From: Clostridiales bacterium
GTDB taxonomy: Bacteria; Bacillota; Clostridia; Lachnospirales; Lachnospiraceae
Length of the DNA stretch: 40,895 nt
Assembly: GCA_012520815.1 (NCBI GenBank)
Contig: JAAYNM010000063.1
Location: forward strand, 1 to 40,895
Direction: 5' to 3'
Position numbers and translations under genes: made by a program. Of this stretch, positions 1-9,340 are shown in pieces. The stretch's first letter is position 1; each line of letters opens with the position of its first letter. The notes under the pieces were generated by a model. The model was not told the DNA's origin, did not search any database, and was given only the letters and a program-made list of their open reading frames with translations.

Positions 1-20
1 AAACAAATAGATAAATGAAA

Positions 21-73
21 GGAGAGTATGACGTTTCTATACAAAATAATTTTATACGTCATACAAATAGAAT
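21..73 (+). promoter_or_regulatory. Structured leader between SD and hslO start
   Basis: A strong Shine-Dalgarno sequence (GGAGAG, 21-26) lies 47 bases before the hslO ATG, too far to serve it directly. Between them is a perfect 8-bp inverted repeat, TATGACGT (27-34) and ACGTCATA (56-63), with a 21-base loop. If folded, the stem would bring the SD to about 10 bases from the hslO ATG at 74. The SD also sits right before an ATG at 28 that opens a 22-codon frame ending inside hslO in another reading frame. The dyad could instead be a DNA operator. The pairing is seen; the function is inferred. Confidence 0.4.
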
Positions 74-952
74 ATGTCAGACTATATAATTAGAGCTACT
101 GCTGCCGATGGCATGATTCGTGCCTTTGCAACAACAACTTGCGACCTCGTAGAGATAGCCCGTCAATCTCATAACACTAGTCCTGTGGCTACTGCTGCCC
201 TAGGAAGATTACTCACAGCAGGTGCTATGATGGGCGCAACTATGAAAGGCGAAAAAGATCTACTAACACTTATTGCAAAAGGTGACGGTCCACTAGGTAG
301 CATTACCGTCACAGCTGATTCTTCCTCTAACGTAAAAGGTTATGTAAATAACCCTTCCTTTGTTAATCCCCCAAATTTCTTTGGTAAATTTGATGTAGGT
401 GGAGCAATTGGAAATGGAACCCTCACAGTCATCAAGGACATCGGCCTAAAAGAACCTTATTCAGGTCAAGTAGGTCTTATAACCGGTGAAATAGCCGAAG
501 ACCTTACCTATTATTTTGCAACTTCAGAACAAATCCCTACTTCCGTTGCCTTAGGTGTTTTAATGAACAAAGATAATACTGTCCGCCAGGCTGGAGGGTT
601 CATTATACAACTAATGCCATTTGCCGAAGATGACGTAATTGATAAATTAGAAGAAAATATTAAAAATATTAGTTCTATTACATCTCTTCTTGATGAAGGT
701 TTAACACCCGAAGACATCTTGGAAAAAGTTCTTGGAGATATGAATCTAAAAATCAACGAAAAACTCCCTACTACATTCAAATGTGACTGCAGCAAGGAGA
801 GAGTTACCAAAGCTATAACAAGCATTGGTAAAAAGGACATTACCGAAATAATAGATGATGGCAAAGATATTGAAGTCAACTGCCATTTCTGTAATACTAA
901 CTATGTTTTTTCTGTCGACGACCTAAAAGACATACTAAATCATAGCAAATAA
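74..952 (+). CDS. hslO: Hsp33 redox-regulated chaperonin
   Basis: Hsp33 is a cytoplasmic holdase that becomes active when oxidation releases zinc from four C-terminal cysteines. At 292 residues the protein has the usual family length. The zinc site is visible as CDC at residues 237-239 and CHFC at 270-273, which is the C-X-C plus C-X2-C pattern of the family. The N-terminal part (MSDYIIRATAADGMIRAF) is typical of HslO. The start at 74 is kept because it matches the family N-terminus, although the good SD is far upstream behind a hairpin. The 3' end overlaps by 56 bases, tail to tail, with the minus-strand YfhO-like gene. No operon partner is visible because the window begins just upstream. 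Confidence 0.95.
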   Translation: MSDYIIRATAADGMIRAFATTTCDLVEIARQSHNTSPVATAALGRLLTAGAMMGATMKGEKDLLTLIAKGDGPLGSITVTADSSSNVKGYVNNPSFVNPPNFFGKFDVGGAIGNGTLTVIKDIGLKEPYSGQVGLITGEIAEDLTYYFATSEQIPTSVALGVLMNKDNTVRQAGGFIIQLMPFAEDDVIDKLEENIKNISSITSLLDEGLTPEDILEKVLGDMNLKINEKLPTTFKCDCSKERVTKAITSIGKKDITEIIDDGKDIEVNCHFCNTNYVFSVDDLKDILNHSK

Positions 953-3521
953 TTCCAATGAATATTATAGTTCCAATAATAGTAATAATTTTTCCATACT
1001 TATATCCTGGAACTTCATAAACAAATTTTATTGTATGTTTTCCTTCAGAGATGGCACATCCCATAAACGAGGTGTCTGTCATCTCTATTTTTGTCTCAAC
1101 ATCATCAACATAAAGTGTGAATCCCTCATCATATGGAATAGTTGCATTAAAGTATCCATCTTTACTTACCTCTATTTCACCTGAAATAGTATTATCCGTA
1201 ATTTCAATATTTTCCATCATATCCATGGTATCATATTTCTCAACAATCTCATTATAGTATGTACCATAAATTGAATACCCTGTAATAGTATATTCTCCAG
1301 TATGTAATTTTATCTCCAATTCATCTATTCCCTTATTTGAGGATATAATATATCCAAAATTCAAGTTGTTATTGATAAAGGCAGCCTTTCTTCCGCTAAG
1401 TGCATTTCTCACATCATTAATGGAAATATCCACTCTATCTCTTCCAACTTTTTCAATAGAGATATTAATAGCAAAAACGTCATATTCACAATTATCCAGA
1501 TCTACTTTTATAATCTTTTTATCTTCCAGCCTAATTTTACAATTACCATTCTCATCATATTCCCCACCAAAATCAATATCTACATCTATTTTTGTAAATG
1601 GAGTTATGTAGTCAGCAATATTTTCACAGAATTGGCTTGCACCTTCATTAACATTGTAATCATCTTGATTTTGCACCGTAAAATAATCTGTGTCCTCATT
1701 TGGTACTACAATGTACTGTAATAATGCCATCTGTCTATTCTTGTCATCCAACTGTAAAAAATCAGCCTCACTCATTGTCTTTGATGTAGCAAATCCCAAC
1801 GAGTATGTTTTGTCATTTCTATAAACCACATTTTTTCCGCTAGAACAATTCGCCACATATCCAGCTGGTACTTTACCAGTGTAAGAGCTTACATATTTAA
1901 CTCCCATAAGTGTCTGAAACATAATATTATTTTCATTTATAGACGAGATTCTATTAATCGTGGGGTTTGTAAGATTTAACGTGTCATGAACAAGCCTATT
2001 AAAACTATTACTATATACTGAAGAGTACAAACTGGTTTGGTAATATCCCTCTCCATATTGCATATTACATGTATATCTAACATCATCCAACTCATTCATT
2101 CTATAAAAATTTTTATCATTTTCTAAAGTATTTTTAATAGCGGATATTTTATTAGAGTCATTCAAAACTTCTATATAATCCACTTTAACAAGGCCGTCCT
2201 GAAAGTTTGCAATTATGCAAGTAATTATAGCTATACCCACAATAGGAATGAATGCCAATTTCTTTTTCTTCATTTTCGGTATGAACAAAATAATAGGAAA
2301 CATTATTACCATATCTACTACAAAAGGTATAACTATATTATTATCTATATTTGCAATAGCTAGTATAACAAAAATCACAGGCATCACTATCTTAAGGAGT
2401 TTCGTATTGACCTTGTCGTGTATTAGATCTTTCAGAAACAAGGTAACTGCAAATATAAAGATTGGAATTAAAGGAATTAGCGCCTTACCTCTACTATATA
2501 AACCAGCATTTAATAAATATCTAATAAACGGAATTATTGTAAGCAGTATAAAACTTACACCAAGAAACATTCTTGATTTTTTTTTACTCATTACTGCTCC
2601 AACTATAGCAAATATAACTATCGCTGTAAGTCCTAACCCGTATGCTGAATATAAAACAACAGACAAAGAAGGGTTTGGTACAAATGTCAATAGCCACGAA
2701 ATACCTTCGCTTTCTGGATTCTTTTCTCTTCCAATTAGTAGTGCCATAAATGTCGGTAATAACAATATACCACACATCATAATGGCTGTGATTATACATC
2801 CTGCATACTTAAATGCTGTGCTAAAAAAATCTTTCCATCTGAATTCAATTGATTTAATTTCTAACTGGTTAAAAAACTTGTAAATTGCATAAATAGTTAC
2901 TGAGATAATAGCACCAATACTAAAATAGTAATTTGTCAATATTATTAGGACTACTGATATTATAAGTAGCTCTGCTTTTTTCTTTTTATAAAATCTATCC
3001 ACACCCATAAGCGCCATAATCACAAAAGGCATGTACTGTACAAACATAATCTGTCTGTGACTATGAAATAACAATGGTGAAGCACACGTAAATAACATCA
3101 TCCCTACAAATGCAATATCTTGTCTTATTTTGTTGTTTTGTTCCCAGCGATAGAAAAGATACGATGAAAATATAACTATAACAACACTAGAAATCATAAT
3201 ATAATCAAACATTCTTACATTTGGAAATAAGTAACTAATCAAAATAATAGGATTGAGCAAACCATGATAAGCAATATTATATCCATTTTGACCTGCCCCT
3301 AAATTCATATTAAACTTGGGTATTAAGTTACCTGTTTCATAAAAATATTGTCTAAAATAATCAGGAAATACACTGTGTTGGCTAATCCAATCAGTTACAG
3401 AGCCGAAAACAAATTCATCCCCCATAATTATGAGCACTATGCCTATCACAAATAGGGCCATTACAACTACATTTATAATATCTATATATACTTTTCTTCT
3501 TTTATAATTTTCTATTTTCAT
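897..3521 (-). CDS. YfhO-like polytopic membrane protein
   Basis: This is a large integral membrane protein of the YfhO family (GT-C-like fold). Family members are linked to glycosylation of cell-surface polymers such as lipoteichoic acid in Bacillus; the substrate here is unknown. The protein is 874 residues. It has a basic N-terminus, a first membrane helix near residues 15-35, then the extracytoplasmic segment with the family motif around NLGAGQNGYNIAYHGLLNP. About a dozen hydrophobic helices follow, then a long extracytoplasmic region from about residue 460 and a final helix before a basic tail (LLGRRQKK). The frame can be extended to a TTG at 3557, but that codon lies at the predicted transcription start. 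I chose the ATG at 3521, preceded by a GGAAGGAAAGG stretch about 17 bases away. It is divergent from the PIG-L deacetylase. Confidence 0.8.
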   Translation of the reverse strand: MKIENYKRRKVYIDIINVVVMALFVIGIVLIIMGDEFVFGSVTDWISQHSVFPDYFRQYFYETGNLIPKFNMNLGAGQNGYNIAYHGLLNPIILISYLFPNVRMFDYIMISSVVIVIFSSYLFYRWEQNNKIRQDIAFVGMMLFTCASPLLFHSHRQIMFVQYMPFVIMALMGVDRFYKKKKAELLIISVVLIILTNYYFSIGAIISVTIYAIYKFFNQLEIKSIEFRWKDFFSTAFKYAGCIITAIMMCGILLLPTFMALLIGREKNPESEGISWLLTFVPNPSLSVVLYSAYGLGLTAIVIFAIVGAVMSKKKSRMFLGVSFILLTIIPFIRYLLNAGLYSRGKALIPLIPIFIFAVTLFLKDLIHDKVNTKLLKIVMPVIFVILAIANIDNNIVIPFVVDMVIMFPIILFIPKMKKKKLAFIPIVGIAIITCIIANFQDGLVKVDYIEVLNDSNKISAIKNTLENDKNFYRMNELDDVRYTCNMQYGEGYYQTSLYSSVYSNSFNRLVHDTLNLTNPTINRISSINENNIMFQTLMGVKYVSSYTGKVPAGYVANCSSGKNVVYRNDKTYSLGFATSKTMSEADFLQLDDKNRQMALLQYIVVPNEDTDYFTVQNQDDYNVNEGASQFCENIADYITPFTKIDVDIDFGGEYDENGNCKIRLEDKKIIKVDLDNCEYDVFAINISIEKVGRDRVDISINDVRNALSGRKAAFINNNLNFGYIISSNKGIDELEIKLHTGEYTITGYSIYGTYYNEIVEKYDTMDMMENIEITDNTISGEIEVSKDGYFNATIPYDEGFTLYVDDVETKIEMTDTSFMGCAISEGKHTIKFVYEVPGYKYGKIITIIGTIIFIGIICYDLVCLLGRRQKKHS

Positions 3522-3564
3522 ATGTTCTACTTTTTTGATCCTTTCCTTCCACTCCAACTAGTAC

Positions 3565-3592
3565 ATTTTAACATTTTCAAAGAATTTGTAAA
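3565..3592 (-). promoter_or_regulatory. Promoter for YfhO-like gene
   Basis: On the minus strand a TTTACA -35 (3587-3592) and TAAAAT -10 (3565-3570) are separated by 16 bases. Transcription would start near 3558, which argues for translation from the ATG at 3521 and not the TTG at 3557. Confidence 0.45.
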
Positions 3593-3611
3593 CAACATAT
3601 ATCTTTATACA

Positions 3612-3640
3612 TTTAATTTAACAAAAAAATGTGGTATGAT
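3612..3640 (+). promoter_or_regulatory. Extended -10 promoter for PIG-L gene
   Basis: TATGAT (3635-3640) is preceded by TGG, giving an extended -10. A weak -35 (TTTAAT, 3612-3617) lies 17 bases upstream. Start of transcription would fall near 3647, just before the RBS AAAGGA of the deacetylase gene. Confidence 0.5.
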
Positions 3641-3662
3641 TTGTAGGAAAGGAATAACACCC

Positions 3663-4445
3663 ATGAAATATAACCCTATTTTAAAAAATCTATTTAAAAA
3701 GATATTTTCAGTGCCTTCAAAATTTTTTACCTTTGTCAAAAGACACAGAATATATGTTATTTCTGCTATAACAATGGTATTAATATCCGTAGCACTGACT
3801 TTTTCTATTCCATATATCAAATACATAACAAGAGATAAAGTCACCACCGATTATCTTGATACACTTGGATTAAACAATATAAATAACCTGATGATAGTTG
3901 CACACCCTGATGATGAAGTTCTTTGGGGTGGAAATGCGTTACTTTTGGACGACTATTTGGTTGTTTGCCTTACCAATGGTGACAATTCAACTCGCCACGA
4001 GGAATTTAATGCCGTTATGTTAGCCACAAACGACATTGGAATTATCCTATCTTACCCAGATAAAATTATGGGCAAGCGAAGTGATTGGGAATTCTGTAAA
4101 GATGGAATGTATGAAGATTTAAAAACCATTATTGACTATAAGAACTGGAATGTCATAGTAACTCACAATGAAAATGGTGAATACGGACATCGCCATCATG
4201 TTATGACTCATAATATGGTTCAATCAGCTTGTGACTTTATTAATGTAACTTCCACTCAGTTCTACTTTGGTAAATACTATAAAAAATCCGTACTAAATAC
4301 GCTAAGCGAGGATGAATTACCAACAAGTCTTTCGGATGATTACATTGCTGCAAAGGCCTTTCTGACTCAAATATATGATAGTCAATCAGGTACTTTAAGT
4401 AACCTAGAACACATGATTCCATATGAAAATTGGAACATTCGCTAG
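3663..4445 (+). CDS. Membrane-anchored PIG-L family deacetylase
   Basis: This is a LmbE/PIG-L type zinc-dependent N-deacetylase of 260 residues. Family members remove acetyl groups from GlcNAc-type sugars. The metal-binding motif AHPDDE is at residues 80-85, and a second histidine cluster (HRHHVMTH) occurs in the C-terminal half, as expected for the family. An N-terminal basic segment and one membrane helix (about residues 30-55) anchor it, with the catalytic domain probably outside the cell. The start at 3663 has an AAAGGA Shine-Dalgarno sequence and follows an extended -10 promoter; the frame is open further upstream, but without an RBS. Divergence from the YfhO-like gene suggests a shared role in modifying a surface glycan; the substrate is not shown by the sequence. 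Confidence 0.85.
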   Translation: MKYNPILKNLFKKIFSVPSKFFTFVKRHRIYVISAITMVLISVALTFSIPYIKYITRDKVTTDYLDTLGLNNINNLMIVAHPDDEVLWGGNALLLDDYLVVCLTNGDNSTRHEEFNAVMLATNDIGIILSYPDKIMGKRSDWEFCKDGMYEDLKTIIDYKNWNVIVTHNENGEYGHRHHVMTHNMVQSACDFINVTSTQFYFGKYYKKSVLNTLSEDELPTSLSDDYIAAKAFLTQIYDSQSGTLSNLEHMIPYENWNIR

Positions 4446-4492
4446 TTGACTTCACAACTTTTTGTCTACCTTTTTTCCCAAAAGGAGTTTTT

Positions 4493-4513
4493 ATGAACAA
4501 ACGAATTAATTAA
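4493..4513 (+). other. RBS plus six-codon frame (MNKRIN)
   Basis: A very good Shine-Dalgarno sequence (AAAGGAG, 5 bases before ATG) precedes ATG at 4493, but the frame stops after six codons. This may be the 5' stub of a deleted gene or chance. The rest of 4446-4719 is AT-rich, holds the 15-bp hairpin at 4543-4575, and shows no other gene I can recognise. Confidence 0.2.
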
Positions 4514-4542
4514 ATAGAACAAAATTAGAAGCATAAAATGAA

Positions 4543-4575
4543 ACAACGACCTCATGCATAGCATGAGGTCGTTGT
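4543..4575. terminator. 15-bp hairpin between convergent genes
   Basis: A perfect 15-bp stem (4543-4557 with 4561-4575) closes a 3-base loop. It lies between the plus-strand PIG-L gene and the minus-strand cspA gene. The minus-strand RNA would be followed by a T-rich stretch (TTTCATTTT), and the plus-strand RNA only by GTTAATC. It may stop both transcripts, more plausibly that of cspA. Confidence 0.5.
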
Positions 4576-4719
4576 GTTAATCATCTTGAAACATATTGCT
4601 TATAACCATAAAATTGCGACTATATATCGCTTATACACACTCTATATAAATATAAAATTACTATAAGTTTCTATATTGACCCGAAAATTTTATGAAATGG
4701 CACCTGTTTAACTGAGTGA

Positions 4720-4917
4720 TTAGATTCTTGTTACATTTGTAGCCTGTGGTCCTTTAGCGCCATCAACTACATCGAATTCAACTTCCATGCCTTCTTCTAA
4801 AGACTTGAAGCCGTCTGATGCGATTCCAGAGAAATGTACGAATACATCCGTACCTGTTTCATCAGAAATAAATCCGAAACCTTTTTGATTGTTAAACCAT
4901 TTAACTGTACCCTTCAT
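4720..4917 (-). CDS. cspA: Cold-shock protein (CspA family)
   Basis: This is a 65-residue single cold-shock domain, an RNA chaperone that binds single-stranded nucleic acid. The RNP1 motif (KGFGFI) and RNP2 motif (VFVHF) are both present, and the length matches CspA/CspB. The RBS is excellent (GGAGGT, 6 bases before ATG). The gene is monocistronic: it has its own strong promoter at 4966-4994 and a short leader of about 40 bases, much shorter than the long cold-responsive leader of E. coli cspA. Its exact paralogue letter cannot be told from sequence alone. Confidence 0.95.
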   Translation of the reverse strand: MKGTVKWFNNQKGFGFISDETGTDVFVHFSGIASDGFKSLEEGMEVEFDVVDGAKGPQATNVTRI

Positions 4918-4965
4918 GGTGTACCTCCATTAAAAAAATCTGATTGCTTATTGCAACCTTTGTTT

Positions 4966-4994
4966 AGAGTATCACATTAAGCTAAAAGTGTCAA
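4966..4994 (-). promoter_or_regulatory. Strong sigma-A promoter of csp gene
   Basis: On the minus strand a perfect TTGACA (4989-4994) lies 17 bases from TACTCT (4966-4971). The expected start near 4959 gives a leader of about 40 bases to the csp ATG. Confidence 0.75.
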
Positions 4995-5024
4995 ACAATA
5001 TTTTTTAATTTATTTTTTCCAATT

Positions 5025-6629
5025 TTATGAATTTCGATTGATGATTTTATCTAACTCTAAACCGTACTTTTTAGCTATGTCTCTGGCATAACTTAAACCA
5101 TCTGGGGTAGTTCTTTTTAGCTTATAACTTCGGCTTCCATTTTCCTTACTTTCCATTTGGGCTACTAAGTTATCGATTTTACTTTTATTATCTATATGAC
5201 TATTAAATTCTTCAATCTTCATTGGTAAATCATGAATATGTGTAACAAAAAGTCCACGTAATCCTATAATACCCAGTGCTGTAATCACCTCTGAGGCAAT
5301 ATAACTTGCTTCAGTACCAGAAGTTGAAGCAAATGCCTCATCAAGTAAAATCATACTATCTGCATCCACCATATCAAGTACATTAGATAGCTTGTCACAC
5401 TCAAATTCAAGTCTACCTTTTCCATAGTTATTCTCATCCGATGATGGAAAATGGGTAAATATACCACCCACAGGGCTGATAACTGCACTAGTAGCAGGTA
5501 CATATAATCCTAACTGAAACAATGATTGTATCATTCCCACTGTGTACAAAAACACTGATTTTCCTCCGTGATTCGGACCCGTTATTATGTAGAATCTACC
5601 ATTGTCATCAAATTCAAAATCATTCTTTACTATTTCGGCACCTGGAACTTTAATAGCAACCATTGGATTAAAGCCATCCTTAAATGTGCATTTTTTATCT
5701 GAAACTGTAGCTATTTCAGGTTTACACATTGGTAATCCCCTGTCTGACATTTCAAATATAAATTTCATACCAGCATTTAAGAATCTCAAATCGTTAAGCA
5801 CTGATACCAAAAAGTCTGTACTGCCTGAAAAGTATTTATTTATCAGTGGTTCAAAGTTTCGTACCGTTTTTCTAAATACCTGATTAAGGGCATAATTAAT
5901 CGTATTCTGGAATGCAAGGTGTTCGTGCTTATCCATAATTTTGAGTACATTGCTAAGGTCCGTTAGACATGCATATCCATCTTTATCGCTCTTTCCTAAA
6001 AGTTTCTCTACAATGTTGCCATTTCGGTATTCCTTGGTATTTATGGATACTAGACCTGCCTCTCTAACTTGGAGACTTCCATTCATATTAATTCCTAGTG
6101 TAATACTTTTTATATTTCCTATACGTGTTTCCATCTTGGTAAGTTCAGACTTCAGGTTTTTAAATTCTTCACTTTCATATCTGCTTCTTACAATATCCTG
6201 AAAGCCTTTTAGTCCCTGTGACTTCACTTCGTATTTAAGAAGTTCCTCTCCCAAAGCGTCAATTATTTCAATATACATCTCAAGAATCTTTATTGAAAAA
6301 AGATTGCTCTCTGTAGTCATATCACTTTGATTGTTTACTCTTCTCATATCGCAAATATTTTGAATCATTGGCACCGTTTTACAAAACACATCATAAATAC
6401 CCCTATTTTGAAAGATATCATCCACTACATCTATTCTATAGGCTAATACTTCTGGATTTTTTGTAAAAAATGTCTTTAATTCTAGATTGGGAACTCCAAG
6501 AAAACTCTCTCTCCTAAGAAAAATCAGTCCATCTATTCCCAAATTTGATACAAAATCAAAATTTGTAAAACCATCTCTATCATACCCATCATATCCTGGT
6601 GGATACAACAAACTCACTTCTTCTGCCAT
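5025..6629 (-). CDS. MutS-family ATPase (core and ATPase domains only)
   Basis: This 534-residue protein has the MutS lever/clamp-like helical region and a C-terminal ABC-type ATPase. Walker A is GPNHGGKS and Walker B is in SMILLDEAF, followed by the conserved STSGTEAS and THIHDL segments. It lacks the N-terminal mismatch-recognition domain of MutS, and no Smr nuclease domain of MutS2 is visible. It therefore belongs to the group of stand-alone MutS-related ATPases of unknown role, not to the main repair protein. I chose the start at 6629 because an AGAGGTGA Shine-Dalgarno sequence lies 5 bases upstream; the longer frame to 6680 reads through the promoter. It has its own promoter with a dyad (6637-6662) and lies downstream of clpB. 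Confidence 0.8.
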   Translation of the reverse strand: MAEEVSLLYPPGYDGYDRDGFTNFDFVSNLGIDGLIFLRRESFLGVPNLELKTFFTKNPEVLAYRIDVVDDIFQNRGIYDVFCKTVPMIQNICDMRRVNNQSDMTTESNLFSIKILEMYIEIIDALGEELLKYEVKSQGLKGFQDIVRSRYESEEFKNLKSELTKMETRIGNIKSITLGINMNGSLQVREAGLVSINTKEYRNGNIVEKLLGKSDKDGYACLTDLSNVLKIMDKHEHLAFQNTINYALNQVFRKTVRNFEPLINKYFSGSTDFLVSVLNDLRFLNAGMKFIFEMSDRGLPMCKPEIATVSDKKCTFKDGFNPMVAIKVPGAEIVKNDFEFDDNGRFYIITGPNHGGKSVFLYTVGMIQSLFQLGLYVPATSAVISPVGGIFTHFPSSDENNYGKGRLEFECDKLSNVLDMVDADSMILLDEAFASTSGTEASYIASEVITALGIIGLRGLFVTHIHDLPMKIEEFNSHIDNKSKIDNLVAQMESKENGSRSYKLKRTTPDGLSYARDIAKKYGLELDKIINRNS

Positions 6630-6636
6630 AAAATCA

Positions 6637-6662
6637 CCTCTGTAGAAATTATACCACAGAGG
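6637..6662 (-). promoter_or_regulatory. Dyad flanking -10 of the MutS-like gene
   Basis: CCTCTGT and ACAGAGG form a perfect 7-bp inverted repeat with a 12-base spacer. The spacer contains, on the minus strand, the extended -10 TGGTATAAT (TATAAT at 6648-6653). The start-proximal arm also contains part of the Shine-Dalgarno sequence. The geometry suggests a repressor operator placed over the promoter. An RNA role is less likely because transcription would begin inside or just after one arm. Confidence 0.45.
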
Positions 6663-6692
6663 CGATAATGTAACAAACAAAAAACCATTTAA

Positions 6693-9269
6693 CTATTTAA
6701 TAAATAATCCTGTATCATTTGCATCAATAATCATTGTATCTCCAACACTCACTTTATCAGCTAAGATAGCTTTTGCAGCTAAAGTTTCAACATGTTTTTG
6801 AACAAATCGCTTTAGTGGTCTTGCACCATATGATACATCATATGCACTATCGCATACAAAGTTTTTAGCACGTTTTGTAAGTTCAACTTTTATTTCTTTC
6901 TCTTCAAGTCGATGATTAATATCTCCTATAATAAGGTCTATAATTCCTGCAATATTATCACGGGTAAGTGGCTTAAACATTATAACTTCATCAAGCCTGT
7001 TTAAAAATTCTGGTCTAAAACTATTTTTCAATTCTTCCATAACCAAATTTTCAACTTCATGACTAATCTCACCCTTTTCACTAATTCCCTCAAGTAAATA
7101 AGATGAACCTATATTAGATGTAAGAATGATTATCGTATTCTTAAAATCCACTGTTCTGCCTTGAGAATCAGTAATTCTACCATCATCAAGTACCTGCAAT
7201 AAAATATTAAAAACATCTGGATGCGCCTTTTCAATTTCGTCAAATAACACTACAGAGTATGGCTTCCTTCTAACCGCTTCTGTGAGCTGTCCTCCCTCAT
7301 CATATCCTACATATCCTGGAGGTGCTCCTACAAGTCTAGACACACTGTGTTTTTCCATATATTCAGACATATCAATACGCACAATATTTTGCTCATTATC
7401 AAAAAGATTTTGAGCAAGTGACTTGGCAAGTTCTGTTTTCCCTACACCTGTTGGTCCCAAAAACAAGAAAGAACCTATTGGCTTCGAAGGATCTTTTATA
7501 CCTGCTTTTGATCTAATAATAGCTTCTGTAACCTTCGTTACTCCTTCTTCTTGACCAATAACTCTTTTATGAAGTTCGTCTGCAAGATTAAGTGTTTTAT
7601 TTCTTTCAGTCTCAGTAAGTTTCGTAACTGGAATTCCTGTCCATCTAGATACAATTGTAGCAATCTCATCTTCAGCCACACTTTCACGAATAAGTGATAA
7701 GTCCTTACTTTTGATTCTTTCTTCTTCCTCAACAAGCTGCCTATTTAATTCAGGAAGTCTGCCATATTGAATTTGAGCAACTTTTTCAAGGTCATACTCT
7801 CTTTGTGCTTTTTTCATTTCATTTGTAGCTGTTTCGATTTCTTCCCTGATTTTACTAAGTTTCTCTACTGAATTCTTCTCACTTTCCCATTGTGCCTTTT
7901 TTGAATTGAACTGGTCTCTTAAATCCGCCAATTCTTTTCGCAAACTATCAAGTCTCTCTTTACTTAAATTGTCTGTTTCTCTTTTAAGTGCAGTTTCTTC
8001 TATCTCTAAAGTCATAACTCTTCTGCGCATTTCGTCTAATTCAGTTGGCATTGAATCTAATTCAGTTTTTATCAATGCACAAGCCTCATCCACTAAGTCA
8101 ATAGCTTTATCGGGCAAAAATCTATCTGTAATATATCTGTTTGAAAGAACTGCCGCCGACACAAGGGCAGAATCGGTAATCTTTACACCATGGAAAACTT
8201 CATAGCGTTCCTTTAAACCTCTAAGAATGGAAATGGTATCCTCTACTGTTGGTTCATCCACTAACACGGGCTGGAAACGTCTTTCTAGAGCAGGATCTTT
8301 TTCTATATATTTCCTATATTCATTAAGTGTGGTAGCTCCAATACAATGAAGTTCCCCACGGGCAAGCATCGGCTTTAACATATTGCCAGCATCCATAGAT
8401 CCCTCTGTTTTTCCTGCTCCAACAATTGTATGAAGTTCATCTATAAACAGAATGATTTTGCCTTCACTTTTTTTAACCTCTTCCAGAACAGCTTTAAGTC
8501 TTTCTTCAAATTCACCTCTGTACTTTGCACCAGCAACCAATGCTCCCATATCCAGAGCAAAAATACTCTTATCCTTCAATCCCTCTGGTACATCCCCTGC
8601 TACTATTCTCTGAGCCAATCCTTCTACTGCTGCTGTTTTGCCAACACCTGGTTCACCAATCAACACAGGATTGTTCTTTGTTTTACGCGATAATATTCTT
8701 ATTACATTTCTAATTTCTGCATCTCTGCCAATAACTGGATCAAGCTTTTGATTACGTGCTTTTTCCACAAGATCTATACCATACTTTGTAAGTGTATCAT
8801 AAGTATCCTCTGGATTATCAGATGTTACTCTCTGACTACCTCTAATATTGGCAAGCGCCTTTAAGAAGCTCTCTCTATTAATACTAAATTTCTTAAATAA
8901 CTCTTTCACTTCTTTGTTAGGACTTTTTATAAGTGCTAGAAACAAATGTTCCACAGATACATATTCATCATTAAATTGCTTTGTCTCATCCTCTGCCGTA
9001 ACTAGGACCTTATTTAAATCATTGCTAATTCTTAAATCGCCACCTGTAACCTTAGGTTTTTTATTTAGCAGTTGCTCTACGTCTACTTTAAATGATGATA
9101 AATCTATTTCCATCTTTTCAATCATTTTAGGGATTAAACCATCCTCTTGATTAATAAATGAATAGATTAAATGTTCCTGGTCTATTTCCTGATTTCCATA
9201 CTCGTATGCAAGTTTCTCACACTGATTAATAGCTTCAATTGATTTTTTTGTAAATTTGTTGATATTCAT
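6693..9269 (-). CDS. clpB: ClpB disaggregase (Hsp100)
   Basis: ClpB is a cytoplasmic AAA+ hexamer that pulls proteins out of aggregates together with DnaK. The 858-residue protein has the Clp N-domain, the first AAA module with Walker A GEPGVGKT (residues 205-212), the long coiled-coil middle domain (about 400-530), and the second AAA module with Walker A GPTGVGKT near residue 600. The middle domain and the absence of the ClpX/ClpA IGF-type loop distinguish it from ClpC and ClpA. The RBS is AAAGGAG. The promoter is embedded in a CIRCE element, so HrcA heat-shock control is likely. Confidence 0.96.
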   Translation of the reverse strand: MNINKFTKKSIEAINQCEKLAYEYGNQEIDQEHLIYSFINQEDGLIPKMIEKMEIDLSSFKVDVEQLLNKKPKVTGGDLRISNDLNKVLVTAEDETKQFNDEYVSVEHLFLALIKSPNKEVKELFKKFSINRESFLKALANIRGSQRVTSDNPEDTYDTLTKYGIDLVEKARNQKLDPVIGRDAEIRNVIRILSRKTKNNPVLIGEPGVGKTAAVEGLAQRIVAGDVPEGLKDKSIFALDMGALVAGAKYRGEFEERLKAVLEEVKKSEGKIILFIDELHTIVGAGKTEGSMDAGNMLKPMLARGELHCIGATTLNEYRKYIEKDPALERRFQPVLVDEPTVEDTISILRGLKERYEVFHGVKITDSALVSAAVLSNRYITDRFLPDKAIDLVDEACALIKTELDSMPTELDEMRRRVMTLEIEETALKRETDNLSKERLDSLRKELADLRDQFNSKKAQWESEKNSVEKLSKIREEIETATNEMKKAQREYDLEKVAQIQYGRLPELNRQLVEEEERIKSKDLSLIRESVAEDEIATIVSRWTGIPVTKLTETERNKTLNLADELHKRVIGQEEGVTKVTEAIIRSKAGIKDPSKPIGSFLFLGPTGVGKTELAKSLAQNLFDNEQNIVRIDMSEYMEKHSVSRLVGAPPGYVGYDEGGQLTEAVRRKPYSVVLFDEIEKAHPDVFNILLQVLDDGRITDSQGRTVDFKNTIIILTSNIGSSYLLEGISEKGEISHEVENLVMEELKNSFRPEFLNRLDEVIMFKPLTRDNIAGIIDLIIGDINHRLEEKEIKVELTKRAKNFVCDSAYDVSYGARPLKRFVQKHVETLAAKAILADKVSVGDTMIIDANDTGLFIK

Positions 9270-9311
9270 AAATGTCCACTCCTTTCAACAAAGTTTCCCC
9301 ATTACAAATAC

Positions 9312-9340
9312 AATTTACCACTTTTTGTTAGCACTGTCAA
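9312..9340 (-). promoter_or_regulatory. clpB promoter overlapping CIRCE
   Basis: A perfect TTGACA (9335-9340) lies inside the CIRCE element. It is 17 bases from a TGG-extended TAAATT -10 (9312-9317). HrcA bound to CIRCE would cover the -35 box. Confidence 0.7.

Noticed and set aside
2215..2883. 222-codon plus-strand frame inside the YfhO-like gene
   Set aside because: It is a hydrophobic mirror of the membrane protein on the other strand, without RBS or family features.
4543..4575. 15-bp perfect hairpin considered as an IS or attachment-site end
   Set aside because: There is only one copy, no transposase or integrase nearby, and the position between convergent genes fits a terminator.
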